A program made the position numbers and the translations under genes. Positions 1 to 6,797 of a stretch of DNA of 6,797 nt are shown here, one piece after another (position 1 is the stretch's first letter; every line of letters starts with the position of its first letter). The notes beneath the pieces were generated by a model. That model worked only from the letters and a program-made list of their open reading frames with translations. It searched no databases and was not told the DNA's origin. Source of the stretch: an uncultured Bacteroidales bacterium (GTDB lineage: Bacteria; Bacteroidota; Bacteroidia; Bacteroidales; UBA932); assembly GCA_946405485.1 (NCBI GenBank), contig CAMJHJ010000132.1:1-6797 (forward strand), given 5' to 3'.

Positions 1-746
1 TGACCTTCCATATCCAGGAAGAAGCCAAGAAGGCCGGTTATCTCGTCCTGACCGTCAACACCAATGAGGATCCTCGGGATTTCGAGGAAACGGTTCGTGT
101 GCTGATCGGCAAGCAGGTCGACGGGATCATTGCCGTGCCGCCGCCGGGCGGAGACGATACGGTGGCCTATATCAAAGAGATGGGCGTTCCGGTCGTCACG
201 GTGGACCGGCCCGGTGTGGGTGTGGACTTCGTCGGCATCGATAATTACGCATCCTCACGATCTGCGGTGGAAGGCCTGCTCCAAGATGGATTCCGCTCGA
301 TCTCACTCGTTGCGCTCGACCTGGATATAGATCCGTTGAACCAGCGGCGGGATGCGTATGTGGATGCGATGAAGGAACGGGGCCTGGGAGATAAGATTGA
401 CATCCGGTTGATTCCTTTCGGCCGGGAGGAGGAATACGATATTCCGAGTCTCCTCAAAGGCTTGCGTAATGTGGATGCTGTCTATTTCACTTCTCGACGC
501 GCCTTCACGCAGGGAATGGCCCACCTGGCTATAACCGGACAGATTCTCCCGGAAGACCAGTGTCTGCTTTGCTTCGATGATGTCCAGCCATACCTGACGG
601 TCCATTCTAACATACGCTATGTCGAGCAGCCGGTCGGTGAAATGGCCGGCAAGGCTTTCGATCTGCTGATGGAGCAGATCCGGGGAGAGCGGATTCCCGG
701 CCGTTATATTTTCCCCACAAGATGTATATCCAATCGAAAATATTGA
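1..746 (+). CDS. LacI-family transcriptional regulator, C-terminal part (5' end outside window)
   Basis: The open frame (codons from base 3) enters from the left edge, so the gene is 5'-truncated; 247 residues are visible. They form the periplasmic-binding-protein-like effector and dimerisation domain of a LacI/GalR regulator. It opens with an EEAKKAGY segment and an NTNEDP turn, followed by the family signature KQVDGIIAVPP. Next come VGIDNYASSRSAVEGLL, the segment LNQRRDAYVDAMKERGL, CFDDVQPYLTV and the closing VEQPVGEMAGKAFDLLMEQIRGE helix. The DNA-binding helix-turn-helix of about 60 residues, expected at the N-terminus, lies outside the window. The GTG at 99 is not the start, because conserved domain sequence continues upstream of it. 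The domain normally binds a sugar or sugar phosphate and alters operator binding in the cytoplasm; the ligand cannot be read here. The GH92 gene starts 2 nt after the stop, which suggests co-transcription and control of that enzyme. The family call is firm and the target is inferred. Confidence 0.93.
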   Translation, partial: TFHIQEEAKKAGYLVLTVNTNEDPRDFEETVRVLIGKQVDGIIAVPPPGGDDTVAYIKEMGVPVVTVDRPGVGVDFVGIDNYASSRSAVEGLLQDGFRSISLVALDLDIDPLNQRRDAYVDAMKERGLGDKIDIRLIPFGREEEYDIPSLLKGLRNVDAVYFTSRRAFTQGMAHLAITGQILPEDQCLLCFDDVQPYLTVHSNIRYVEQPVGEMAGKAFDLLMEQIRGERIPGRYIFPTRCISNRKY

Positions 747-748
747 TT

Positions 749-2935
749 ATGAGACGTTTCCTTTGCTGGGCGGCAGCCCTGGCCCTGCTCGTGACAGGAT
801 GCAAGTCGAATGATATACTCTCCGAGGTCGATCCTACGATCGGGGGAGTGGGGGTGCTCCTCCAGCCCACGCGTCCCACGGTCCAGGTGCCGAACCAGCT
901 CGTTCGCTGGACACCTTTGCGTGCCGATTTGCTGGACGATCAGGTTGCCGACTACCCGCTGACACTGGCTTCGCACCGGCAGCAGTCCCTCTTCGGTTTC
1001 CTGCCTCTGGTGAAAGGTGGATGGACAGGGCCATGGACGACGGCGCGCCAGGTCTATGACCAGGAAAAGAATACGCCCTATTGCTATTCGAGCCTGCTGG
1101 AAGGCTGCCGGATCCGTTTCGCTCCGGCCGCCAAGTGTGGTATCATCGAAATTGGCTTTGATGATGCAGAAGGAGCCTTGCTGCGCTTCCGGCACCTGAA
1201 CGGGCACGGGAGCTTCGAACTCCGTGACGGCACCACCTTGGTCGGACACGAGCGCTTCGCGGGCTTGGATGCGTATGCATGGATTGTCTTCGACAGTCCT
1301 GTCTCCCTTGTCGAACAGACTGCAGACAAGGGCTGCATCCTGCTTCAAGCCACTCAGAAGCAGGTTCTGATCCGCTATGGCCTTTCCTATATCGATGCGG
1401 AGCAGGCGTGCGCCAATTTGGAAAAAGAAATCCCCGCCTGGGACTTCTCAGGCGTCAGCAGGCAGGCGGAGAATGCCTGGCGTAATGCCTTGGGCAAAAT
1501 TGAGGTTCAGGGAGGCACGCCCGATCACCGGCGCCTTTTCTATACTTCATTCTATCGCTGCTATGAGCGGATGGTGGATATCAGCGAGTACGGTCGCTAT
1601 TACAGCGCCTTCGACCATCAGGTCCACGAGAGCAACCTTCCTTTCTACACGGACAACTGGCTCTGGGACACGCATATCTCCCTGGAACCGCTTCAGACCA
1701 TCCTCAATCCCGGGATGGAGGAAGACAAGCTCCGGTCCTATGTGGAAATGTACCGGCAGTGCGGTGACATTCCGTCCTTTGCCGTGATTTCAGGTGACTG
1801 GCCGGCGATGACCGGCAACTATGCCGCCGTCTGGATGGCGGATGCCCGTGCCAAGGGCCTTCAATTCGACCTTGAGACAGGTTTTGAAGGCGTGCGGCAC
1901 AACGCCCTGGAGGAGACGCTGTTGCCATGGAAGAACGGTCCCCGCTGCGTTCTGGACAAGTTCTATGACGAGCATGGCTGGTATCCCGCCCTGCATCCGG
2001 GAGAGGAAGAGACCGTCCCGGAGGTGTCCCTTCCTTGGGAGCGGCGCCAGTCCGTGGGGCTGTCCACGGCTTTTGCTTATTGTGACTGGGCTGTGGCGCA
2101 GCTTGCGCGCGAATTGGGCAAAACCGATGACGAGCTGCTCTTCCTGGATCGGGCCTCCTGGTACCGTAACGTATATCGTCCCGACAAAGGCATGTTCTGG
2201 CCCCGGGACAAAGAGGGCAATTGGATTGAGGGTGTGGACCCTCGCTATATGGACCGCGCCTATTTCACAGAAAATAATGCCTACACCTTCCAGTGGGACG
2301 TCAAGCATGACCTGGAGGGCTTGTTTGAGTTGATGGGCGGTCGCTCGGAAGCGGAGAAGAAACTGGACGCGCTTTTCCGCATCCCGCTGGGGATGGCGAA
2401 GTTCCAGTTCTTCACGATCCTTCCCGATGCAACCGGTATGGTGGGGCAGTTCGCGATGGGTAACGAGCCGAGCTTCCACATCCCGTATATCTATGACTAT
2501 CTGGGCAGTCCCTGGAAAACGCAGAAGCGCATCCACCAGTTGATCGACTACCTGTTTGCCGATACGGTTTCCGGCATTCCCGGGGATGAGGACGGCGGCG
2601 GAATGAGTTCCTTTGTCGTCTTCTCGATGATGGGCTTCTTCCCGGTCACGCCCGGTATCCCGGTCTATGCGATCGGCAGCCCGTTCTTCGAAAAGACCAC
2701 GATTTCCTTGCCTGATGGCAAGTCCTTCACCGTCAAGGCTAAAGACTATTCCGAGGAGAACAAGTACATCCAGTCCGCCCGCCTGAACGGCAAGGCTCTG
2801 GACCGAGCATGGTTCACCCACGAAGAATTGACTGCCGGGGGAGTCCTGGAGCTCGTGATGGGCCCGGAGCCCAACAAAGACTGGGGCAAGGAGGACCTGC
2901 CTCCTTCTAGATTAGATTACGGAGTGCGGAAGTAG
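749..2935 (+). CDS. GH92 family glycoside hydrolase (alpha-mannosidase-like) lipoprotein
   Basis: This is a 728-residue complete protein, a normal length for GH92. These enzymes are inverting, calcium-dependent exo-alpha-mannosidases with an N-terminal beta-sandwich and a C-terminal (alpha/alpha)6 barrel. I chose the ATG at 749 because it gives a compact signal peptide, MRRFLCWAAALALLVTGC, with lipobox V-T-G-C and lipidated Cys18. An in-frame ATG at 722 would overlap the lacI gene and lengthen the n-region. Family landmarks are VDPTIGG (from about residue 29), YTDNWLWDTH (300-309), TENNAYTFQW (E508 as probable general acid), GNEPS (E573), GDEDGGGMSSF (D613 and D615 as probable base pair), SPFFEKTTI and MGPEPNKDWG near the end. 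From memory, the acid-to-base spacing resembles characterised Bacteroides GH92 enzymes. The N-terminus and the loop after residue 330 (SGDWPAMTGNYAAVW) differ from the classical consensus, so the exact linkage is uncertain. The residues after Cys18 are not strongly acidic, so a periplasm-facing lipoprotein is more likely than a surface one. Confidence 0.93.
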   Translation: MRRFLCWAAALALLVTGCKSNDILSEVDPTIGGVGVLLQPTRPTVQVPNQLVRWTPLRADLLDDQVADYPLTLASHRQQSLFGFLPLVKGGWTGPWTTARQVYDQEKNTPYCYSSLLEGCRIRFAPAAKCGIIEIGFDDAEGALLRFRHLNGHGSFELRDGTTLVGHERFAGLDAYAWIVFDSPVSLVEQTADKGCILLQATQKQVLIRYGLSYIDAEQACANLEKEIPAWDFSGVSRQAENAWRNALGKIEVQGGTPDHRRLFYTSFYRCYERMVDISEYGRYYSAFDHQVHESNLPFYTDNWLWDTHISLEPLQTILNPGMEEDKLRSYVEMYRQCGDIPSFAVISGDWPAMTGNYAAVWMADARAKGLQFDLETGFEGVRHNALEETLLPWKNGPRCVLDKFYDEHGWYPALHPGEEETVPEVSLPWERRQSVGLSTAFAYCDWAVAQLARELGKTDDELLFLDRASWYRNVYRPDKGMFWPRDKEGNWIEGVDPRYMDRAYFTENNAYTFQWDVKHDLEGLFELMGGRSEAEKKLDALFRIPLGMAKFQFFTILPDATGMVGQFAMGNEPSFHIPYIYDYLGSPWKTQKRIHQLIDYLFADTVSGIPGDEDGGGMSSFVVFSMMGFFPVTPGIPVYAIGSPFFEKTTISLPDGKSFTVKAKDYSEENKYIQSARLNGKALDRAWFTHEELTAGGVLELVMGPEPNKDWGKEDLPPSRLDYGVRK

Positions 2936-2941
2936 CCCGCG

Positions 2942-5116
2942 TCACCACCTGATCCGGACCCGGACGCCGTCCGGATCATTGTCAAAACTCAAGAAATAAG
3001 TCTTGCTGGCCGCATCCCAGCAGGCGCTGTCCAGCACCTCCTTTCCGTTCACCAGTACGCTCTTGGGCTGTGAGGGGATAAGGATGCGGGATGCGTTGAC
3101 TGTTCCGATGGGAGCCTTGGCCAGGTAAGAGAAACTCTTGCCTTTCTTCTTGATTTCATAAGCCCGGCTCGCAGCGGCAAGAATCTTCGGAGCCTTGCCG
3201 GCGGCTTTTACATTGTAGTAGAATCCCTGTGTGCCAGGCAGGATCTCTTTCTCCGTATAAACGGGCAATTGCGGGTCGTACAGGTCGATGAAGAGGCCGG
3301 AGAGCCGGTAGGGCTCATCGCTCACGCTTTCGTCCATAACGGCCACTAATTCATAAGGGCCGCGGGTCAGACGGAAGTGGTTCTTGTATTCGACGGCCCC
3401 GCCGTCGATGGCATACATCTTTTTCACGGCCTCCATCAGTTTCCCGTCGGCATCCGCTGTCAGCACGTACTCCTTGGGGTCTTGCCGGAGGATGCAGACT
3501 GCGCCTTCTCCCACGGGATAGACGCCTTCCTCCGCGCCGGCCGGAATGCCCATCAGGCCGAACAGATGGTCTGCCGGAGCCGCGAGATGACAGTCGCCCG
3601 TATTCCACCATTCCTGCACGGTCTGGAAGGGATCGGTGTCGCGGCTGCTGTAAATGATGCGGCCGCCCTTCTTGACCCATTCCGCCAGGTGTTCGTGGAC
3701 TCCGGGATCCATCGGTTTCATGTTGGAGTAGGTCATCACAAGGACCTTGACGTCCTGAAGGGTCTCTTCATAGACCAGATTCTCGATATGCGTGATTCCG
3801 ACAGGGATGCCCCGTTTCAGGATTGGCATCGCCATCCCATAAAAATTGCTGAGCAAGGGGTCGTCATACCCGTCGTGGGTGGGGAAACGCTGGAACATCA
3901 GGGAGTTGCCCATCAGGACGCTGATTCCTTGCGTCCCCGTGAGCCGGTTGTCGGACAAGGGCATCTCGTTGAGCGTTCCGATCATGACCTGCATCATCGT
4001 GGAATAGTCCTTGGGGATGCGGATCCGCTCCTCGCTGTCCGCACTCTTGCGGTACAGTCTTTCGTATATGCGCTCCGGCCAGGGCATGACCTCGTAGTCG
4101 GCTATCCGGGGATAAAGGAGCTGGGCGGTGAAGGTCGCATGGTAATGGGTCCTGTAATCGGCCCAGTCCGTCGCCCGGTCTTCGATGGGGTCCGTGAGAA
4201 ACCACATTCTCCGTCCGGTCGGAGCGGTCATCGATGCCATGCATCCGTACTCCAGATATGCGTTTTCGAAGGTGCGCTCTTTTCTGACACCCTGATAGAA
4301 GTTATGCGCCCGGGCCGTGCCGGTCCAGACCTGGGCGATGTATCCGTCGATGCCGGAGATAGAGGCCAGGCTGGCTTCCGGACTGACTATATGCCATTGG
4401 GAATAATTCAGCAGCGAATGGGTCGGGACATAACACTTGACGTCCAAGCCCTTTGATTTGCCATATTCCTTGGCATAGGCCGAAACTTCTTCCAGAGCGC
4501 GGTAATAGAGCTGATACTTTAGTTTGCCGGAGAGATAGGTGGCTTCCGGTGACTCGTCCTGGGGCCGCCAGGGTTGATGGTAGTACACTTCCCATTCCCG
4601 TTTGAAGGCTTCGCTGTAGCCGCCCCAGCACCAGAACTCCGGTTCTTCGAAATAGAGGGCAGTCACGCCGGCGTCGATGACACGCCGGACCTGGGTCTCC
4701 TTGAAATACTTCAGGTAGTTGAGGCTTGGGACGATGTATGGGACCATCGGACCATGCCAGATCGTATCTCCTTCTGCCCGGACCTGGCCTTCGTCCAGAT
4801 GTGTTTTTCCGTCCCATCGGCCCGTGAAGTAGTCCTGATAGCCTCCCCAGGCGATGCCTGTCATGAAGTCGACCCGATAGCCCCGCTCGCGCCAGGACCG
4901 TATCCTTTCCTCGACGGACGTACTGTCATGGGGATCGGAAGGGTTGCCTCCGACACCATAGACCATCACGGCGTCGGCCCGGTTGTCGATGGTGGGTCTC
5001 CAGGCATGGGAGGTCTGGAAGGTTGTTTTGACCCGTCCCGCGTCCGGATGCGGAGCGCAGGCTGCCAGACCGGTCATCAAGAGCGCAGCGAGCAGTATGT
5101 CGGCGTTGACTCTCAT
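2942..5116 (-). CDS. Uncharacterised lipoprotein, putative glycoside hydrolase (TIM barrel + GATase1-like + beta domains)
   Basis: This is a 724-residue complete protein of no family I can name. Residues 1-19 are a signal peptide ending in lipobox L-A-A-C, with lipidated Cys20; there is no acidic stretch after the Cys. Residues of about 45-390 read like a TIM barrel, with short beta strands ending in acidic or aromatic residues. Examples are VDFMTGIAWGG (82-92), ALYFEEPEFW (153-162), VKCYVPTHS (226-234), GYIAQVWTGTAR (258-269), LEYG (288-291) and WFLTDPIED (305-313). The clustered acids E157, E158, E160, E289 and D309 are candidate catalytic residues. Residues of about 395-530 resemble the class I amidotransferase-like fold used for trimerisation in GH42 enzymes (VLVMTYSNMKPMDP, then HEHLAEWVKKGGRIIYSS). 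Residues of about 535-724 are beta-rich. The start codon overlaps the upstream stop, fixing this ATG and implying co-translation with the GxGYxYP gene. Glycoside hydrolysis is inferred from fold-like patterns and context only. Confidence 0.8.
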   Translation of the reverse strand: MRVNADILLAALLMTGLAACAPHPDAGRVKTTFQTSHAWRPTIDNRADAVMVYGVGGNPSDPHDSTSVEERIRSWRERGYRVDFMTGIAWGGYQDYFTGRWDGKTHLDEGQVRAEGDTIWHGPMVPYIVPSLNYLKYFKETQVRRVIDAGVTALYFEEPEFWCWGGYSEAFKREWEVYYHQPWRPQDESPEATYLSGKLKYQLYYRALEEVSAYAKEYGKSKGLDVKCYVPTHSLLNYSQWHIVSPEASLASISGIDGYIAQVWTGTARAHNFYQGVRKERTFENAYLEYGCMASMTAPTGRRMWFLTDPIEDRATDWADYRTHYHATFTAQLLYPRIADYEVMPWPERIYERLYRKSADSEERIRIPKDYSTMMQVMIGTLNEMPLSDNRLTGTQGISVLMGNSLMFQRFPTHDGYDDPLLSNFYGMAMPILKRGIPVGITHIENLVYEETLQDVKVLVMTYSNMKPMDPGVHEHLAEWVKKGGRIIYSSRDTDPFQTVQEWWNTGDCHLAAPADHLFGLMGIPAGAEEGVYPVGEGAVCILRQDPKEYVLTADADGKLMEAVKKMYAIDGGAVEYKNHFRLTRGPYELVAVMDESVSDEPYRLSGLFIDLYDPQLPVYTEKEILPGTQGFYYNVKAAGKAPKILAAASRAYEIKKKGKSFSYLAKAPIGTVNASRILIPSQPKSVLVNGKEVLDSACWDAASKTYFLSFDNDPDGVRVRIRW
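2951..2977. repeat. Perfect 9-bp inverted repeat at the convergent gene junction
   Basis: GATCCGGAC (2951-2959) and GTCCGGATC (2969-2977) are perfect reverse complements around a 9-nt loop. They lie inside the last codons of the - strand lipoprotein and 16 nt past the stop of the GH92 gene. With only 6 nt between the two converging stops, this is the obvious place for a shared 3'-end hairpin. Neither side is followed by a T-run, so it is not a canonical intrinsic terminator. The sequence also encodes a DPDGVRVRI tail, so codon content alone could explain it. Confidence 0.4.
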
Positions 5117-6797
5117 TGCTGTTCCAGATAGATACGCAGGAGTTCGAAGTAGGAAGGCGCGTCAAGGACGACATAATTTTGGCTCTGGGCCTCGATATAC
5201 TCTTTCACACCTTTGTGCCAAGTCGGGCTCTTGAGGATCGTACGGATCCAATAGAAGGGGAATTCCGGGTGCTGGGAAAGCATGGAGACCGCCTTCTTGC
5301 CGGCATCTTCGATCCGCTCTTCGCCGACGCTGGCGCCGCTGCATCGCAGGACGGGCATTCCGTCTACGATCATCGCATTTCCGCCATTGGGCAGCTTCTG
5401 CGGTCCGATGCCATTGGGACTGAAGCTGGCGTAACTCTTCATCCCTTCAACCGACATCCCGGGGCCGTTGCCGTCGATGACGAAGCCAGTGACACTCAAG
5501 CCCCAGCGCTGGAAGAAGGGACGGTTGTGCGCCGCCCAGGCCTCTACGCCGGAAGGCAGTCCGCTGACGGGCCGCGGCTCCTCGAGCATGCCGGGGTTGA
5601 GATAGCCGGCCCCGTTGTCGCCTGCTGCGAAATAGTCGGCGTCCGATGCTGTCGAGCGCAGATAATCCATCACCATCGGTGCCCGCCGGTCCAGGGACGG
5701 GTTGATGCTCCACATCATCGGGACACTGCCCCGGTTCGGATCTTCCCAAAGCATCGGCATCTGCTGATAAATCCAGGCCGCCGCATCATAGTCGCCGACA
5801 TAAAACAGGACATATTTCTTGGTCGTGCTGACTTTCCCGGATGAGGACAGCAGGCCGCGGGCTTTCAGTTCGTCGCGGGTCACCCATTTCTGTGGGTATT
5901 CCGCCTTGAGGGGGTAATGCTGCCAGAAGGAGGCATTGGCCATTGCGCCCAGAGAGGCGGCGTCGGCGTCCTTGTAGGCATTGTACGCGCTCAGGAGCTT
6001 GACAGTCTCCCATTCTGTCTGGGCGGCCTCGTGTTTGCTCTTGTGGACGACGCGGCTGTTGTTGGAGTATTTGTGCGCCCAGGGCGCGAATCCTCCGACG
6101 TGGCAAAAGCGCGAGCCCCCGTTGAGCCGGTAGATTTCGCTGAAAATGGACTGGAACATCGCCCGGTCGCCGTTGCCCTCCGTCGGGGCATCCGAGGCGG
6201 GTTCATCGTCCCATGGCGAGAGGTCGAAGAAGAAGCCTTTCTTGGAGACGAAATAGTCGTGGTTCGTGAGCTGGTGGTGGTTCATGCCGGCGTTGCCGGG
6301 GGCCGTCATCCAGAACTGGTCGATGTAGTAGGCGGCCGTCTCACCGCTGCATTTGCCGGTCTTAAGGTAGTTGTCCACCGCCCAGCGGTACGGTTCCAGT
6401 TTGGAGTGGAACTTCGACGTCCCGTCTTCGTTGAGGAGCCATACCTTGACCGGGTATTCCCGCTCCATCAGGCGGGTGTAAATGCTGCCGGGACGGAGGT
6501 CGTAGCGTACGGCCACGAGATTGTCCGCGCCGGCGACCGTGGAAGCCACGTTGCTGGTCGAGGCGATCTTCGGGTCATAAACCACCAGACCCTCTACCTT
6601 GTCTTTAAAGACATCCAGGACCTTGACGGGGTCGTACATCGTGACGACCCGGCGGCCGTCGAGCCATTTCCCTTCTCCGATGCATTTATCCCACCAGAAG
6701 TCGTCCACGTTGATACCGTTGGCAACAACGTATTTGATATAGAGCCTGGGCTCGTCCCGGTTGACGATACCTTGCAAGGTCGCAGCCAGGTGCATGG
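5113..6797 (-). CDS. GxGYxYP-family putative glycoside hydrolase, N-terminus outside window
   Basis: The frame runs off the right edge; 560 residues follow the first visible ATG (6795), but that Met is probably internal. It sits directly before ATLQGIVNRDEPRLYI, a motif that in this family normally follows a signal peptide and extra N-terminal sequence. Residues of about 1-160 match my recollection of the GxGYxYP N-terminal domain. Residues of about 175-540 match the C-terminal domain, including FFFDLSPWDDEPASDAPTEGNGD (split: FFFDLSPWDDE at 188-198, then a GNGD at 207-210), KKYVLFYVGDYD (326-337) and the name-giving motif at 395-401, here G-A-G-Y-L-N-P with Asn in place of the second Tyr. 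Further conserved-looking blocks are GFVIDGNGPGMS and a C-terminal helix FELLRIYLEQQ. Pfam calls this family a putative glycoside hydrolase; I know of no established substrate. Its TGA overlaps the ATG of the next gene (ATGA, 5116-5113). Export is likely by family precedent, but the signal peptide is not visible. Confidence 0.87.
   Translation of the reverse strand, partial: MHLAATLQGIVNRDEPRLYIKYVVANGINVDDFWWDKCIGEGKWLDGRRVVTMYDPVKVLDVFKDKVEGLVVYDPKIASTSNVASTVAGADNLVAVRYDLRPGSIYTRLMEREYPVKVWLLNEDGTSKFHSKLEPYRWAVDNYLKTGKCSGETAAYYIDQFWMTAPGNAGMNHHQLTNHDYFVSKKGFFFDLSPWDDEPASDAPTEGNGDRAMFQSIFSEIYRLNGGSRFCHVGGFAPWAHKYSNNSRVVHKSKHEAAQTEWETVKLLSAYNAYKDADAASLGAMANASFWQHYPLKAEYPQKWVTRDELKARGLLSSSGKVSTTKKYVLFYVGDYDAAAWIYQQMPMLWEDPNRGSVPMMWSINPSLDRRAPMVMDYLRSTASDADYFAAGDNGAGYLNPGMLEEPRPVSGLPSGVEAWAAHNRPFFQRWGLSVTGFVIDGNGPGMSVEGMKSYASFSPNGIGPQKLPNGGNAMIVDGMPVLRCSGASVGEERIEDAGKKAVSMLSQHPEFPFYWIRTILKSPTWHKGVKEYIEAQSQNYVVLDAPSYFELLRIYLEQQ

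Noticed and set aside
99..101. GTG at 99 as the start of a short regulator.
   Set aside because: The frame stays open to the left edge and the upstream residues match the LacI effector domain, so the gene is cut by the window.
660..680. Perfect 8-bp inverted repeat GATCTGCT / AGCAGATC with a 5-nt spacer near the end of the lacI gene, as a hairpin or operator.
   Set aside because: A perfect 8-bp repeat with a short spacer is expected about once by chance in this length, and it lies inside the conserved FDLLMEQI coding segment.
700..716. TATATTTT as a Bacteroidota -7 promoter element for GH92.
   Set aside because: The final G of the TAnnTTTG consensus is missing and there is no TTTG at about -33; the site is inside coding sequence.
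722..748. Upstream ATG at 722 as the GH92 start.
   Set aside because: It adds nine residues before a complete lipoprotein signal peptide and overlaps the regulator gene by 25 nt; the ATG at 749 is simpler. It cannot be fully excluded without N-terminal data.
1790..2821. 343-codon open frame antisense to the GH92 gene.
   Set aside because: It lies opposite strongly conserved GH92 sequence, resembles no family, and is the kind of shadow frame expected from GC-rich codon use.
3377..4456. 359-codon open frame on the + strand opposite the 724-residue lipoprotein.
   Set aside because: It has no recognisable domain, no signal peptide and no plausible start context; the opposing frame has a lipobox and a coherent domain order.
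4574..5131. 185-codon + strand frame across the overlap of the two - strand genes.
   Set aside because: Shadow frame; both - strand genes are coherent through this stretch.
1..6797. tRNA, rRNA, CRISPR, transposase, phage, toxin-antitoxin or defence genes.
   Set aside because: Almost every base is accounted for by four coding regions; no repeats, RNA-like segments or relevant protein motifs were seen.

Overview
The window looks like a piece of a moderately GC-rich (high-50s % GC by eye) Bacteroidota chromosome, probably Bacteroidales. The supporting signs are lipoprotein signal peptides on glycan-active enzymes, no clear Shine-Dalgarno sequences, and a GH92/GxGYxYP gene complement typical of Bacteroidota glycan-foraging loci. 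The phylum is inferred from content, because no marker gene is present.

Layout: four genes in two converging units cover almost every base, with gaps of only 2 and 6 nt. On the + strand are the 3' part of a LacI-family regulator (1-746, upstream end cut by the window) and, 2 nt later, a complete lipoprotein of glycoside hydrolase family GH92 (749-2935). On the - strand, read right to left, are a GxGYxYP-family putative glycoside hydrolase (6797-5113, N-terminus outside the window) and a 724-residue lipoprotein (5116-2942). The lipoprotein looks like a TIM-barrel plus glutamine-amidotransferase-like plus beta-sandwich enzyme of no family I can name. These two genes share a 4-nt stop/start overlap.

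Working model (inference): this is an accessory glycan-degradation locus. A LacI-type sugar sensor would control an exo-acting GH92 alpha-mannosidase-like enzyme, and the opposing operon would supply two uncharacterised enzymes of the cell envelope. No SusC/SusD pair, transporter, sulfatase or kinase is visible, so the substrate cannot be assigned; mannose-containing glycan is suggested only by GH92 membership.

The least-described elements are the 724-residue lipoprotein, its translational coupling to the GxGYxYP protein, and the atypical N-terminal and active-site-loop sequences of the GH92 enzyme. I see no RNA genes, CRISPR, insertion sequences, phage genes or defence genes.
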